This document shows positions 33,460 to 44,600 of a DNA stretch of 64,000 nucleotides, one piece after another. Origin of the DNA: DASSUW01 sp963835525 (GTDB lineage: Bacteria > Actinomycetota > Thermoleophilia > Solirubrobacterales > Solirubrobacteraceae); contig CAWIFM010000004.1 of assembly GCA_963835525.1 (NCBI GenBank), positions 744,001 through 808,000 on the forward strand. Reading direction: 5' to 3'. Positions within the stretch are counted from its first letter, which is position 1. Every line of letters starts with the position of its first letter. The notes under the pieces are model-generated. The model saw only the letters and a list, made by a program, of their open reading frames with translations, had not been told where the DNA came from and ran no database searches. The translations under genes were made by a program, and so were the position numbers.

Positions 33460-34016
33460 TGCGCGTCCTCGCGCTCGCCGACAAGCGCCCGCCCGTCGAC
33501 CCGGCCGAGATGGCGCGCCAGATGCAGGTCGACGCCGTCTTCTGCCTCGGCGACCTCGACCGCGCCTGGATCGAGTCCCTGATGGGCCTCGAGATCCCCC
33601 GCTACGGCATCCACGGCAACCACGACCCCGAGCACGCGCTGCGCGACCTCGAGATCGACGACCTGCACCTGCGCCGCACCCATCTCGCCGGGCTGACGGT
33701 CGCCGGCTTCGAGGGCTGCGTCGAGTACCACAAGGGCGCGATCCACCAGTACACGCAGAAGGAGGCGTGCAAGCTCGCCCGCAAGCTGCCGGCCGCGGAC
33801 GTCCTGCTCTGCCACTGCCCCCCGCTCGGCATCAACGACGACCCCGAGGACCGCGCCCATATCGGGTTCGAAGGACTACGCGACTGGGTCGACGAGCACC
33901 AGCCGCGCCACGTCCTCCACGGCCACACGCACCCGGTTGCCGGGCGCGCGGTGAAGCGCCACGGCGACACGCAGGTGCACTGGATCTACGGCGCCAAGCT
34001 GCTCGACCTCCGCTAG
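33459..34016 (+). CDS. Metallophosphoesterase-like protein
   Basis: 185-residue calcineurin-type phosphoesterase. Motifs in order: FCLGDLDRAWI near 28 (GD), YGIHGNHDPEH near 50 (GNHD), LLCHCPPLGIND near 114, and VLHGHTHPVAGR near 150 (GHTH). Motif I normally reads D-x-H; here it is ALADKRPP with Lys in the His position, so the first metal site is altered. It may be a phosphodiesterase with changed metal use or a nucleic-acid processing enzyme. It overlaps the TetR stop, and its own stop overlaps the convergent SOS-box gene. Confidence 0.8.
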   Translation: MRVLALADKRPPVDPAEMARQMQVDAVFCLGDLDRAWIESLMGLEIPRYGIHGNHDPEHALRDLEIDDLHLRRTHLAGLTVAGFEGCVEYHKGAIHQYTQKEACKLARKLPAADVLLCHCPPLGINDDPEDRAHIGFEGLRDWVDEHQPRHVLHGHTHPVAGRAVKRHGDTQVHWIYGAKLLDLR

Positions 34017-34363
34017 GCGGTCGCCAGCGCCCGGGCGGCGCGCCGCAGCCCGTGCCGCTCGCACAGGTCGGCGAGGGCCAGACGCGCCCCGTGCGGGTTC
34101 TCCGGCAGCGCCTCGAACGCCACCAGGCCGGCCCGCAGGTCCTCTATCCGCACGGTCGGCACCTCGAGGCTCAGCCGCGCCAGCCAGCGCACCGCCGCGC
34201 GCTCGAACCGCTCCTTGTCCTGGTCCTCGATCAGCAGGCAGATCGCCAGCGCGTCGTCGAGGTCGATGCGCGGGAGCTCGGCCGCCGCGGCCCGCACCAG
34301 CGGGAGGCGGCCGATGCGCAGGGCGCGCTGGAAGCGGGCGTAGGGACTGCCTTGGCTACTCAT
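34013..34363 (-). CDS. Small helical protein of unknown function under a putative SOS box
   Basis: 116 residues, no family recognised. The sequence is all-helical in character (RFQRALRIGRLPLVRAAAAE, ALAICLLIEDQDKERFERAA, ALADLCERHGLRRAARALA), with no signal or membrane helix. Start ATG 34363; an in-frame ATG at 34381 is also possible. The palindrome covering both, CGAAC-acat-GTTCG at 34365-34378, matches the actinobacterial LexA consensus. It follows the histidine kinase gene by 29 bases on the same strand, so it could be transcribed with it or separately upon DNA damage. Confidence 0.72.
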   Translation of the reverse strand: MSSQGSPYARFQRALRIGRLPLVRAAAAELPRIDLDDALAICLLIEDQDKERFERAAVRWLARLSLEVPTVRIEDLRAGLVAFEALPENPHGARLALADLCERHGLRRAARALATA

Positions 34364-34381
34364 GCGAACACATGTTCGCAT
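34362..34381. promoter_or_regulatory. Putative LexA (SOS) box over the start of the small helical gene
   Basis: ATGCGAACA-ca-TGTTCGCAT is an inverted repeat with 9-base arms. Its core GAAC-N4-GTTC with flanking C and G fits the Gram-positive/actinobacterial SOS consensus (CGAACRNRYGTTCG, as in mycobacteria; established). It lies between the kinase stop (34393) and the gene start, where repressor binding would block initiation. Confidence 0.62.
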
Positions 34382-34392
34382 GAGGACCGGCG

Positions 34393-37417
<3,025 letters not shown>

Positions 37418-37496
37418 CGCTCCGGGAGATCGGCCGATTCCTGCACGTTTTGACCCGGTGTCCGATAACAGGCACGTGTGGGTAATCGGAAAGCCA

Positions 37497-38759
37497 ATGG
37501 ACGTCCTGATCGCCGACGATGACCCGGGCACCCGGCTGCTCGTGAGCGCCGCCGTGGAGCAGCTAGGGCACCGCTGCACGGTCGCCGAGGACGGCGGCGA
37601 CGCCTGGCGCCGCTACCAGGAGCTGCTCCCCGACGTGGTCATCACCGACTGGCAGATGCCCGGCATGGACGGGACGGAGCTGGCCGAGGCGATCCGCGGG
37701 CTCGCGGGCGCCCCGTACGCGTACGTGGTCGTGCTCACGGGCGCCGCCGACGAGGACGCCGCGCGGCGGACCATGGAGGTGGGCGCCGACGACCTGCTGC
37801 TCAAGCCGCTAGACGTCGCCCAGCTCGAGCGCAAGCTGATCGCCGCCGGCCGCGTCACCGCGCTGCACCGGCGCATGCACGACGACGCCCGCCAGGACAC
37901 CCTGACCGGCCTCGCGAACCGTCTGCGGCTGGCCGAGGACCTCGAGGCGCTGTGCGGCCGGGTGGCGCGCTACGGGCACGTCTACTCCGCCGCCCTGTTC
38001 GACATCGACGGCTTCAAGGGCTACAACGACAGCGCCGGACACCGCGCCGGCGACGAGGTGCTGCGCAAGGTGGCGGGCGAGCTCGAGCAGCAGATCCGCA
38101 CCGGCGACGCTCTCTACCGCTACGGCGGCGAGGAGTTCCTCGTGCTGCTGCCCGAGCAGCCGATCGAGGCCGCCGCGCTCGCCGCGGAGCGGCTGCGGGC
38201 CGCCGTCGAGGCGCTCGCGCTGCCGCATCCGGCCGGTGGGATGGTGACGGTGAGCGCCGGCGTCGCCGCGCTGGGCGACAACGGCTGCAAGCCCGACGAG
38301 CTGTTCGAGCTCGCCGACCAGGCGCTCTACCGCGCCAAGGAGGGCGGCCGCAACCGGGTCGAGCTGCACGAGGGCGCGGTCCCGGCCACGGACACCATCC
38401 GCCTGCTGATCGCCGACGACGACCCGGCGATCCGGCTCGTGATGTCTGCGCTGGCGGCGCGCGAGGCCGACTTCGAGCTGGTCGGCGAGGCCGAGGACGC
38501 CACCCAGGCGATCGAGCTGACCGCGCGCCGGCGCCCCGACGTCGTGGTGCTGGACGTCGACATGCCCGGCGGCGGCGGCGTGGCCGCCGCCACGGCGATC
38601 CGCGAGGCGAACCCCACCACCCGGATCGTGGCGCTCAGCGCCGACTCCAGCCAGGGCGCGCAGTACGACATGTCGCGCGCCGGAGCGGTCGGCTACCTGG
38701 TCAAGGGCGCGCCGGACGAGGAGATCGTGCGCGTGATCCGCAGCTCCGCCCGCTGGTAG
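37497..38759 (+). CDS. Response regulator with REC-GGDEF-REC architecture (diguanylate cyclase)
   Basis: 420 residues. The first receiver (about 1-120) has the phosphorylatable Asp in VVITDWQMPG and Lys in LLLKPLDV. The GGDEF domain spans about 130-295: DTLTGLANRLRLAEDLEALC, FDIDGFKGYNDSAGH and the active-site RYGGEEFLVLLPE. The catalytic loop is intact, so cyclic-di-GMP synthesis is expected. A second receiver (about 305-420), with VVVLDVDMPGGGG and YLVKGAPDEE, looks like the NarL type without its output domain. ATG 37497 has GGAAAG ahead. It probably receives phosphate from the divergent hybrid kinase. Confidence 0.9.
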   Translation: MDVLIADDDPGTRLLVSAAVEQLGHRCTVAEDGGDAWRRYQELLPDVVITDWQMPGMDGTELAEAIRGLAGAPYAYVVVLTGAADEDAARRTMEVGADDLLLKPLDVAQLERKLIAAGRVTALHRRMHDDARQDTLTGLANRLRLAEDLEALCGRVARYGHVYSAALFDIDGFKGYNDSAGHRAGDEVLRKVAGELEQQIRTGDALYRYGGEEFLVLLPEQPIEAAALAAERLRAAVEALALPHPAGGMVTVSAGVAALGDNGCKPDELFELADQALYRAKEGGRNRVELHEGAVPATDTIRLLIADDDPAIRLVMSALAAREADFELVGEAEDATQAIELTARRRPDVVVLDVDMPGGGGVAAATAIREANPTTRIVALSADSSQGAQYDMSRAGAVGYLVKGAPDEEIVRVIRSSARW

Positions 38760-39800
38760 TCAGAGCTCGGCTCTGACGGCCCACAACTCGGGATAGAACC
38801 GCTTGTCCTGCGTGCTGCGCAGGTACTCGACGCCGCGCGAGCCGCCGGTGCCGTGCCGGCTGCCGATCTCGCGCGCGGCCATCAGCGTGTGGTGGTGGCG
38901 CCAAAGGGCGATCTGCTCGTCGTGGTCGATCAGCAGCTCGGCGACCTCGTAGAGCAGCGCGCGGACCGGGTCGTCGAGGTGGTCGCGGTAGAGGTCGGCC
39001 AGGGCGCCGGGGAGCTGCGCGGCGAACGGCTCGTACAGCTGCGGGCTGAGCGACTCGATCTCGCGGAACTGCTGCGACTGGAAGCCGGACGCCGGCGCCA
39101 GCGGGTCGCGGAACTCCATGAAGCCCTCGGGGCCCATCGTCTCGAGCACGTCGAGGTGGTCGAGCAGCAGCCGCTCGATCGCGACCGTTCGCTTGAGCGG
39201 CCGGATCGCCCCCTGCGGGCGCCGCGCCTCGAGATCCTCGCGCGCCTTGCCCAGCTCGTGCAGGATCAGCTTGAACCAGAGCTCGTAGGACTGGTGGACG
39301 ATGATGAACAGCAGCTCGTCGTGTGCCTCCGGCGTGAGCGGCTGCTGGAGCTCGAGCAGGTCGTCGATCCGCAGGTAGCCGGCGTACTCGGTGCCCTCCT
39401 GCGGGGCGTCGTCGAGCGCGCGGTTCACGAGTGCGTCGGCCTCCGCGTTCTGGGCGCGCGGGACCGAGCGGATCGACCAGGCGTCGAACTGCTCGAGCGC
39501 GCGCAGGGCCTGCTCGTGGAGCGCCGCCATCTCCGGGCTCTTGACCTTGTACTCGCCGTTGACCTGCTTGGCGACCAGCTCGGAGTCGTTGACGACCTCG
39601 ACCTCGGTGGCGCCGTGCTCGTGGGCGCGCTGGAGGCCGAGCAGGAGGCCGCGGTACTCGGCGACGTTGTTGGTGGCCTCGCCGAGCGTGACCGCCGCCT
39701 CGTCGAGGACGTCGCCGTCGGTCGCCGACACGACGGCCGCAGCGGCAGCGGGGCCGGGGTTGCCACGGGACCCGCCGTCCACGTGGACGACGAGCTTCAA
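38760..39800 (-). CDS. Fusion protein: RNase HI domain plus tryptophan 2,3-dioxygenase domain
   Basis: One uninterrupted 346-residue frame joining two enzymes. Residues 1-130 are RNase HI-like: VVHVDGGSRGNPGPA (Asp8), ATNNVAEYRG (Glu48), VEVVNDSELV (Asp72) and RAQNAEADALVNRA (Asp122), the complete DEDD set. Residues ~138-346 are a compact TDO: EYAGYLRIDDLLELQ, HDELLFIIVHQSYELWFKLI (active-site His169), FQSQQFREIE, LWRHHHTLMA (heme-ligand region) and HGTGGSRGVEYLRST. No ATG, GTG or TTG occurs near the junction that could start TDO separately. The start is TTG 39800, overlapping the upstream small gene's stop. TDO opens the indole ring of tryptophan to N-formylkynurenine; why it is tethered to an RNA:DNA hydrolase is unclear. 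Confidence 0.88.
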   Translation of the reverse strand: MKLVVHVDGGSRGNPGPAAAAAVVSATDGDVLDEAAVTLGEATNNVAEYRGLLLGLQRAHEHGATEVEVVNDSELVAKQVNGEYKVKSPEMAALHEQALRALEQFDAWSIRSVPRAQNAEADALVNRALDDAPQEGTEYAGYLRIDDLLELQQPLTPEAHDELLFIIVHQSYELWFKLILHELGKAREDLEARRPQGAIRPLKRTVAIERLLLDHLDVLETMGPEGFMEFRDPLAPASGFQSQQFREIESLSPQLYEPFAAQLPGALADLYRDHLDDPVRALLYEVAELLIDHDEQIALWRHHHTLMAAREIGSRHGTGGSRGVEYLRSTQDKRFYPELWAVRAEL

Positions 39801-40006
39801 GCGGCTGACAGTGGCGGGAAGTCGCCGGTGACTCGAGAACGACGCCGGTCGCGCACCTCGCGCTGACCTCCGCCTGCCGAAGCATCGCGGCGCTCGGACT
39901 TGCGCCGGTCCACGATCACCTCGACGTTCGGATCGTCCTCGTAGTACGCCGCGAGCTTCGGATACAGCTCGTCGGCCAGCGGCTCGGGTACGACGCAGTA
40001 GATCAC
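39797..40006 (-). CDS. Small basic/charged protein upstream of the RNase HI-TDO fusion
   Basis: 69 residues. The N-terminal half (VIYCVVPEPLADELYPKLAA, YYEDDPNVEVIVDRRKSERR) looks like a small alpha/beta domain. The DRRKSERR and VRDRRRSR stretches resemble the short VxxDRRxxERR motif seen in many bacterial small proteins of unknown role. GTG 40006 was preferred over TTG 40015 because a TAGCTT -10 box (40014-40019) sits 7 bases ahead. The stop overlaps the fusion gene's TTG, so the two are translationally coupled. Confidence 0.65.
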   Translation of the reverse strand: MIYCVVPEPLADELYPKLAAYYEDDPNVEVIVDRRKSERRDASAGGGQREVRDRRRSRVTGDFPPLSAA

Positions 40007-40071
40007 AGGACTCAAGCTAACAAAGCGATGGGTGGGTGGGCATCGGATGAATGTTGAGTTTCGTCCACGAC

Positions 40072-40767
40072 TTACTCGGCAAGGTGCAGCCCGCCGCGCT
40101 CATCCGCCGCGGCATTGACGACCTGCTCCTCCTCGGCGAGCTCGGCCAGCTCGTCTCCCTGGGCGTCGCGCCGGACGCCGCCGGCCTCGTCGGACAGGTC
40201 GACCTCGAAGCGGTACCAGCTCAGCTCCCACATGACCGTGATGGCGACGACGCTGGGCCGGTCGGTCCGCGGTCGGACGCTGACCGCCGGCGCGCCGAGC
40301 GAGCGCGCGACGCCGCCGACCGTGCGCGTGTGGTCGGAGGCGTTGAAGACCTCCAGCGCGCGCTGCATCTTCAGGTCGGCGTTGGTCGGCACGGCGCGGA
40401 CGTGACGCGGGCGCCGCGGCGGATCGGGCGCCACGCGCTGCGGCTCCTCGTGCGGCGGGGCCGCAGGGTCCTCTCCGGCCGTGGCCATCTCGTCCTGCAC
40501 CTCGCGCGCCCGGTCGCGGCGGGAGCGCAGGCGGTCGAAGAACGACCCGCGGCCGTCGTGGCGGGTGTGGCGCAGCGCCAGATCGTCGCCCCCGGACTCG
40601 CGGATCCAGCCCTCGTGCTGCGCCCGCGCCGTGCACAGGTCGCACACCTCGCGGCGCGAGCCGCCGGCCAGGAAGGTCTCGGCGTGCTCGCCGCGCAGCA
40701 GCGTCCGCCCGCAGATGTCGCAGGCGATGTCGACCTGGTTGGTCCGGATGTCGCGTGTACGGGCCAC
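40072..40767 (-). CDS. Zinc-ribbon protein of unknown function
   Basis: 231 residues. The N-terminus has two cysteine pairs, CDICGRTLL and CDLCTARA, 27 residues apart, forming a likely zinc ribbon. A basic middle (RLRSRRDRAREVQDEM) and a Pro/Arg linker follow, then a C-terminal domain near 130-205 (LKMQRALEVFNASDHTRTVG, PSVVAITVMWELSWYRFEVD). I do not recognise a named family. GTG 40767 follows GGAGG by 5 bases. It lies 16 bases after the EF-G2 stop and probably shares its transcript. Confidence 0.72.
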   Translation of the reverse strand: MARTRDIRTNQVDIACDICGRTLLRGEHAETFLAGGSRREVCDLCTARAQHEGWIRESGGDDLALRHTRHDGRGSFFDRLRSRRDRAREVQDEMATAGEDPAAPPHEEPQRVAPDPPRRPRHVRAVPTNADLKMQRALEVFNASDHTRTVGGVARSLGAPAVSVRPRTDRPSVVAITVMWELSWYRFEVDLSDEAGGVRRDAQGDELAELAEEEQVVNAAADERGGLHLAE

Positions 40768-40783
40768 AGCCGCCTCCAGGGTA

Positions 40784-42841
40784 TTACGCGTGGGCGGCCG
40801 CCTCCTCCTCCTGAGCCTTGTCGACGACCTTCTGCGCGAGGTGGGCCGGGACCTCCTCGTAGCGCAGGAACTCCATCGTGTACTCGCCCTGGCCGCCGGT
40901 GAGCGAGCGCAGGTCCGGGGCGTAGGTGAGGATCTCCGCCATCGGCACCTCGGCCTTGACCTCGGTCATGCCGCCGATCGCCTCGGTGCCGAGCGGGCGC
41001 CCGCGGCGCGAGGAGAGGTCGCCCATCACGTCGCCGACCGCGCTCTCGGGCACAGAGGCCGTGAGCATCATGATCGGCTCCAGCAGCACCGAGCCGGCCT
41101 GCTCGAGCGCCTGCTTCATAGCCAGCGAGCCGGCGAGCTTGAACGCCATCTCGGACGAGTCGACCGAGTGGTAGGAGCCGTCGAACAGCCTCACGCGCAC
41201 GCCCTTGACCGGGTAGCCGGCCACCGCGCCGCTCGACATGGCGTCGACCACGCCCTTCTCGACGGCGGGGATGAAGCCGGTCGGGATCACGCCGCCCTTG
41301 ATCGCGTTGACGAACTCGAACTCGCCACCGGCGAGCGGCTCGATCTCGATGTGGCAGTCGCCGAACTGGCCGCGGCCGCCGGTCTGCTTCTTGTGCCGGC
41401 CGTGCGCCTTGGCGCCGTTGCGAATCGTCTCCTGGTAGGGCACGCGCGGCGGCTTGAGGTTGACCTCGGCGCCGAATCGGGCGCGCATCCGCTCGACGAT
41501 GATCTCGACGTGGATCTGCGACAGGCCGGCCACGATCTGCTCGCCGGTCTGCATGTCCCGGTGCAGGTCGATCGTCGGGTCCTCCTCCTGGAGGCGGCGC
41601 AGCGCCGTGAAGACTTTGTCCTCGTCGCCCTTGGAGGCGGGCTCCATGGCGAAGGCCATGACCGGCGCGGGAAGCTTGATCGACGGCATCTGGACCGGCT
41701 CGTCGCGCTCGGCCAGCCAGTCGCCCGCGTGGGTCTCCTTGAGCTTGGCCACGGCGCCGATGTCGCCCGGCCCGAAGGCGTCGGTCTGCTTGAAGTCCTT
41801 GCCCTGCGGGACGAGCAGCTGGCCGATGCGCTCCTTGTGGTGGGTGCGCGTGTTGAGCACGTGCGTGTCGTGCGTGACCGTGCCCTGGTAGACGCGGAAG
41901 AGGTTGATGCGGCCCGCGTAGGGGTCCGCGCGCGTCTTGAACACGTACGCGAACATCTCCCCGTCGGGGTTGGGCTCGAGCGTCATGTTCTCGGTCTCGA
42001 GCGCGCCGTGCTGGACCGGAGACGGCAGGTCGTCGACGATCGCGTCGAGCAGGCGGTTGGACGCCAGGCGGGTGGTCGCCACGCCGCACGCGACGGGGAA
42101 GATGTGGCCGTGGTCGGTGCCGTCCTCGAGCGCGGTGACGATCTCGTCGTGGGAGATGTCCTCGCCCTCGAGGTAGCGCTCCATCAGCGCCTCGGAGTTC
42201 TCGGCCACCTCGTCCATGAGCTTCTCGCGGTACTCCTGCGCGAGGTCGGCCAGGTCGTCGGGGATCGGGATCTCCGTGCAGCTGCCGTCGCTGTACTCGT
42301 AGGCCTTCATGTCGACCAGGTCGATCACGCCGCGGGTCTCGTGCTCGGACCCGATCGGGATCTCGGTCGCCACCACGTGCGGCCCGAAGGCCTCCTTGAG
42401 GGCGTCGAGGGTGCGGAAGAAGTCGGCCCGCTCGCGGTCGAGCATGTTCACGTAGACCAGGCGCGCGACCCTGAGCTCCTCGGCGCGCTGCCACAGCCGT
42501 TGCGTCTGGACCTCGACGCCGAGCACGCCGTTGACGACGAACACCGCGGACTCGCACACGCGCAGGGCGCCCAGCGCGTCGGCGATGAAGGACGGCTCGC
42601 CCGGCGTGTCGATGAGGTTGACCTTCACGTCCCGCCACTCGAACGACGCGAGCGAGGCGGAGATCGACATCCCGCGTGCCTTCTCGTCCTCGTCGGCGTC
42701 CGAGACCGTCGTTCCGTCGGCCACCGAGCCGAGACGGGTGGTCGCGCCGGCCTCGTGCAAGAGGGCCTCGTGCAGCGACGTCTTCCCGCTCCCCCGGTGG
42801 CCGACTAGCGCCACGTTGCGAATCCTGTCTGCGGCCTGCAT
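40784..42841 (-). CDS. Elongation factor G-like GTPase (EF-G2 type)
   Basis: 685-residue translational GTPase of the EF-G fold. The P-loop is VALVGHRGSGKTSLHEALL instead of the canonical AHVDAGKTT, switch II is NLIDTPGEPSF, and the base-specificity NKxD motif is changed to NMLDRERADF. Domains II-V follow with FGDCHIEIEPLAGGEFEFVN and GQGEYTMEFLRYEEVPAHLA. Such divergent G-domain motifs are typical of actinobacterial EF-G2 paralogues, whose exact cellular role is unsettled. ATG 42841 follows a GGGAGG ribosome site at the far limit of spacing, and that site could pair with a complementary CCTCCC just upstream. Confidence 0.92.
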   Translation of the reverse strand: MQAADRIRNVALVGHRGSGKTSLHEALLHEAGATTRLGSVADGTTVSDADEDEKARGMSISASLASFEWRDVKVNLIDTPGEPSFIADALGALRVCESAVFVVNGVLGVEVQTQRLWQRAEELRVARLVYVNMLDRERADFFRTLDALKEAFGPHVVATEIPIGSEHETRGVIDLVDMKAYEYSDGSCTEIPIPDDLADLAQEYREKLMDEVAENSEALMERYLEGEDISHDEIVTALEDGTDHGHIFPVACGVATTRLASNRLLDAIVDDLPSPVQHGALETENMTLEPNPDGEMFAYVFKTRADPYAGRINLFRVYQGTVTHDTHVLNTRTHHKERIGQLLVPQGKDFKQTDAFGPGDIGAVAKLKETHAGDWLAERDEPVQMPSIKLPAPVMAFAMEPASKGDEDKVFTALRRLQEEDPTIDLHRDMQTGEQIVAGLSQIHVEIIVERMRARFGAEVNLKPPRVPYQETIRNGAKAHGRHKKQTGGRGQFGDCHIEIEPLAGGEFEFVNAIKGGVIPTGFIPAVEKGVVDAMSSGAVAGYPVKGVRVRLFDGSYHSVDSSEMAFKLAGSLAMKQALEQAGSVLLEPIMMLTASVPESAVGDVMGDLSSRRGRPLGTEAIGGMTEVKAEVPMAEILTYAPDLRSLTGGQGEYTMEFLRYEEVPAHLAQKVVDKAQEEEAAAHA

Positions 42842-42887
42842 AAACGCCTGAACCTCCCTCTCCTCAATGGGAGGGGGGAGCCTAGCG

Positions 42888-43673
42888 TCAGTCGCGCAGG
42901 TTGTCGCCCTGGAGGCGCGACTTCAGGCGCAGGACGGCCTTGGTGTGCAGCTGGGAGATGCGCGACTCGGTGACGCCGAGGACCTCGCCGATCTCTCGCA
43001 GCGTCAGGTTCTCGTAGTAGTAGAGGGCGATCACGAGCTTCTCGCGCTCGGGAAGGGCCGAGATGGCGTCGGCCAGCCGGTCCTTGAGCTCGGAGGCGTC
43101 GAGCAGCTGCTGCGGATCGGGCGCGTCGGGGTCCTGGAGGGTGTCGAGCAGGCTGACCTGGTCGCCGGAGGCGTCAGAGACCGCCCACAGCTCGTCTAGC
43201 GCGACGACCGTGCTGTTGGAGATCTTGACGAGCGCCTCCTGGAACTCGTCCGTCGACATCCCGAGCTCGCGCGCCATCTCGTCGTCGGTCGGCGTGCGGT
43301 GCATCCGGTGCTCGAGCTTCGCGTGGACGCGCTCGATCTCGCGGGCCCGGGCGCGGACGGAGCGCGGCACCCAGTCGAGCGCGCGCAGCTCGTCGATGAT
43401 CGCGCCCTTGATGCGCGTGATCGCGTAGGTCTCGAACTTGATCTCGCGCTCGATCTCGAAGCGCTCGATCGCGTTGATGAGGCCTATCAGGCCATAGGAG
43501 ATGAGGTCGGACTCCTCGACGTGCGCCGGGAGACCGCTCGACATGCGGCCCGCGACGTACTTGACGAGCGGCGAGTAGGCCACGACGAGCTTCTCGCGCG
43601 CAGGCTCAGAGGCCTCTTCCTTGTATCTCCGCCAGAGGTCTTTGAGCTCGAGTGCTTTGACGTTGGTGTCCAG
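42888..43673 (-). CDS. FliA/WhiG-type RNA polymerase sigma factor
   Basis: Alternative sigma factor of 261 residues. Region 2 is SPLVKYVAGRMSSGLPAHVE through YGLIGLINAIERFE and FETYAITRIKGAIIDELRAL; region 3 starts DWVPRSVRARAREIER; region 4 is ALPEREKLVIALYYYENLTL then GVTESRISQLHTKAVLRL. A GTG at 43583 would cut off the conserved N-terminus (DLWRRYKEEA...EKLVVAY). The only initiator that keeps it is CTG 43673, preceded by a perfect AGGGAG ribosome site 6 bases away, with an in-frame TAA just upstream. That ribosome site overlaps the recombinase stop codon, so translation is coupled. In related actinobacteria WhiG-type factors control development; the role here is unknown. Confidence 0.88.
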   Translation of the reverse strand: MDTNVKALELKDLWRRYKEEASEPAREKLVVAYSPLVKYVAGRMSSGLPAHVEESDLISYGLIGLINAIERFEIEREIKFETYAITRIKGAIIDELRALDWVPRSVRARAREIERVHAKLEHRMHRTPTDDEMARELGMSTDEFQEALVKISNSTVVALDELWAVSDASGDQVSLLDTLQDPDAPDPQQLLDASELKDRLADAISALPEREKLVIALYYYENLTLREIGEVLGVTESRISQLHTKAVLRLKSRLQGDNLRD

Positions 43674-43685
43674 AGCCTGCTCCCT

Positions 43686-44600
43686 TTAGGCCCGCGGATG
43701 GCTGCGTAGATACGCGGCACGCAAGCGAGCGGACTCTACCCGAGTGTAGACCTGGGTCGTCGATATGGAGCTATGGCCGAGCATCTCCTGGATGGCCCGT
43801 AGATCGGCACCGCCCTCCAGAAGATGAGTCGCGAACGAATGCCTGAGGGCGTGCGGATGGACGTTTCCCTGGGTCGCCGCGTGGCGCGCCCAGACTCTCA
43901 GGCGGCGCCGGACGTCGGACGTGGAGAGGCGCCTGCCTGACTTGGAGAGGAACAGCGCGGGGTCCTGCGTGGTGCTCCCGAGAGCGGCCCGCGCGCGCTC
44001 CAGGTAGTCGCCGACGGCGGCCAGGGCCTGCTCGCCGGCGGGCACGAAGCGGGTCTTTCCGCCCTTGCCCTCCACCCGCACGTGCTCGGCGTCGAAGTCG
44101 ATCGAGTCGTGGTCGAGGTTGACCAGCTCCTCGGCGCGCAGGCCGCAGGCGTAGGCGAGCTCGAACAGCGCGCGGTCGCGCAGCTCGAGCGGCGTGGTGG
44201 CGGGGATCCGGTCCAGCAGCTCGGCCACGTCGGCCGGCTTCATGACCCGCGGAAGCGTCTGCGGGAGCTTGGGCGACGGCACCAGGTCGGCGGGGTTGGC
44301 GGCCATGGATCCGTGCTCGACCATCGATCTGAAGAACGCACGGGCGGACGCGAGCTTGCGCGCGAGCGTGCGCGCCGCCGCGCCACGATCGGATTGGCGG
44401 GCGGCGTAGCCGCGCAGGACGCGGTACGTGACGGCCGACGGCTCGATCCCCTGGGCGGCCGCCCAGGTGGCGAGCTCGCCGATGTCGGCGCCGTAGGCGC
44501 GGCGCGTGCGCTCGGCGGCGCCGCGGCGCTGGAGGTCGCGGTCGAAGGTGCGCATGGCGTCCGCCCAGCTAGCCTGGGCAGGCGTGGCCGTGTTCTTCAT
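43686..44600 (-). CDS. Tyrosine recombinase (XerC/XerD-like)
   Basis: 304-residue site-specific recombinase. The N-terminal SAM-like DNA-binding domain is ~1-100. The catalytic domain shows Arg in YACGLRAEELVNLD near 165, HPHALRHSFATHLLEG with His-x-x-Arg near 248, His in LGHSSISTTQVYTRV and the nucleophile Tyr near 285. All family catalytic positions are present, and length matches XerC/D chromosome-dimer resolvases rather than phage integrases. ATG 44600 follows GGAGG by 5 bases. No attachment-site duplication or mobile genes surround it, so a housekeeping Xer role is preferred. Confidence 0.9.
   Translation of the reverse strand: MKNTATPAQASWADAMRTFDRDLQRRGAAERTRRAYGADIGELATWAAAQGIEPSAVTYRVLRGYAARQSDRGAAARTLARKLASARAFFRSMVEHGSMAANPADLVPSPKLPQTLPRVMKPADVAELLDRIPATTPLELRDRALFELAYACGLRAEELVNLDHDSIDFDAEHVRVEGKGGKTRFVPAGEQALAAVGDYLERARAALGSTTQDPALFLSKSGRRLSTSDVRRRLRVWARHAATQGNVHPHALRHSFATHLLEGGADLRAIQEMLGHSSISTTQVYTRVESARLRAAYLRSHPRA

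Noticed and set aside
43686..44600. Tyrosine recombinase as evidence of a mobile island
   Set aside because: No flanking direct repeats, tRNA, phage or transfer genes; length and motifs fit a chromosomal Xer protein beside conserved genes.
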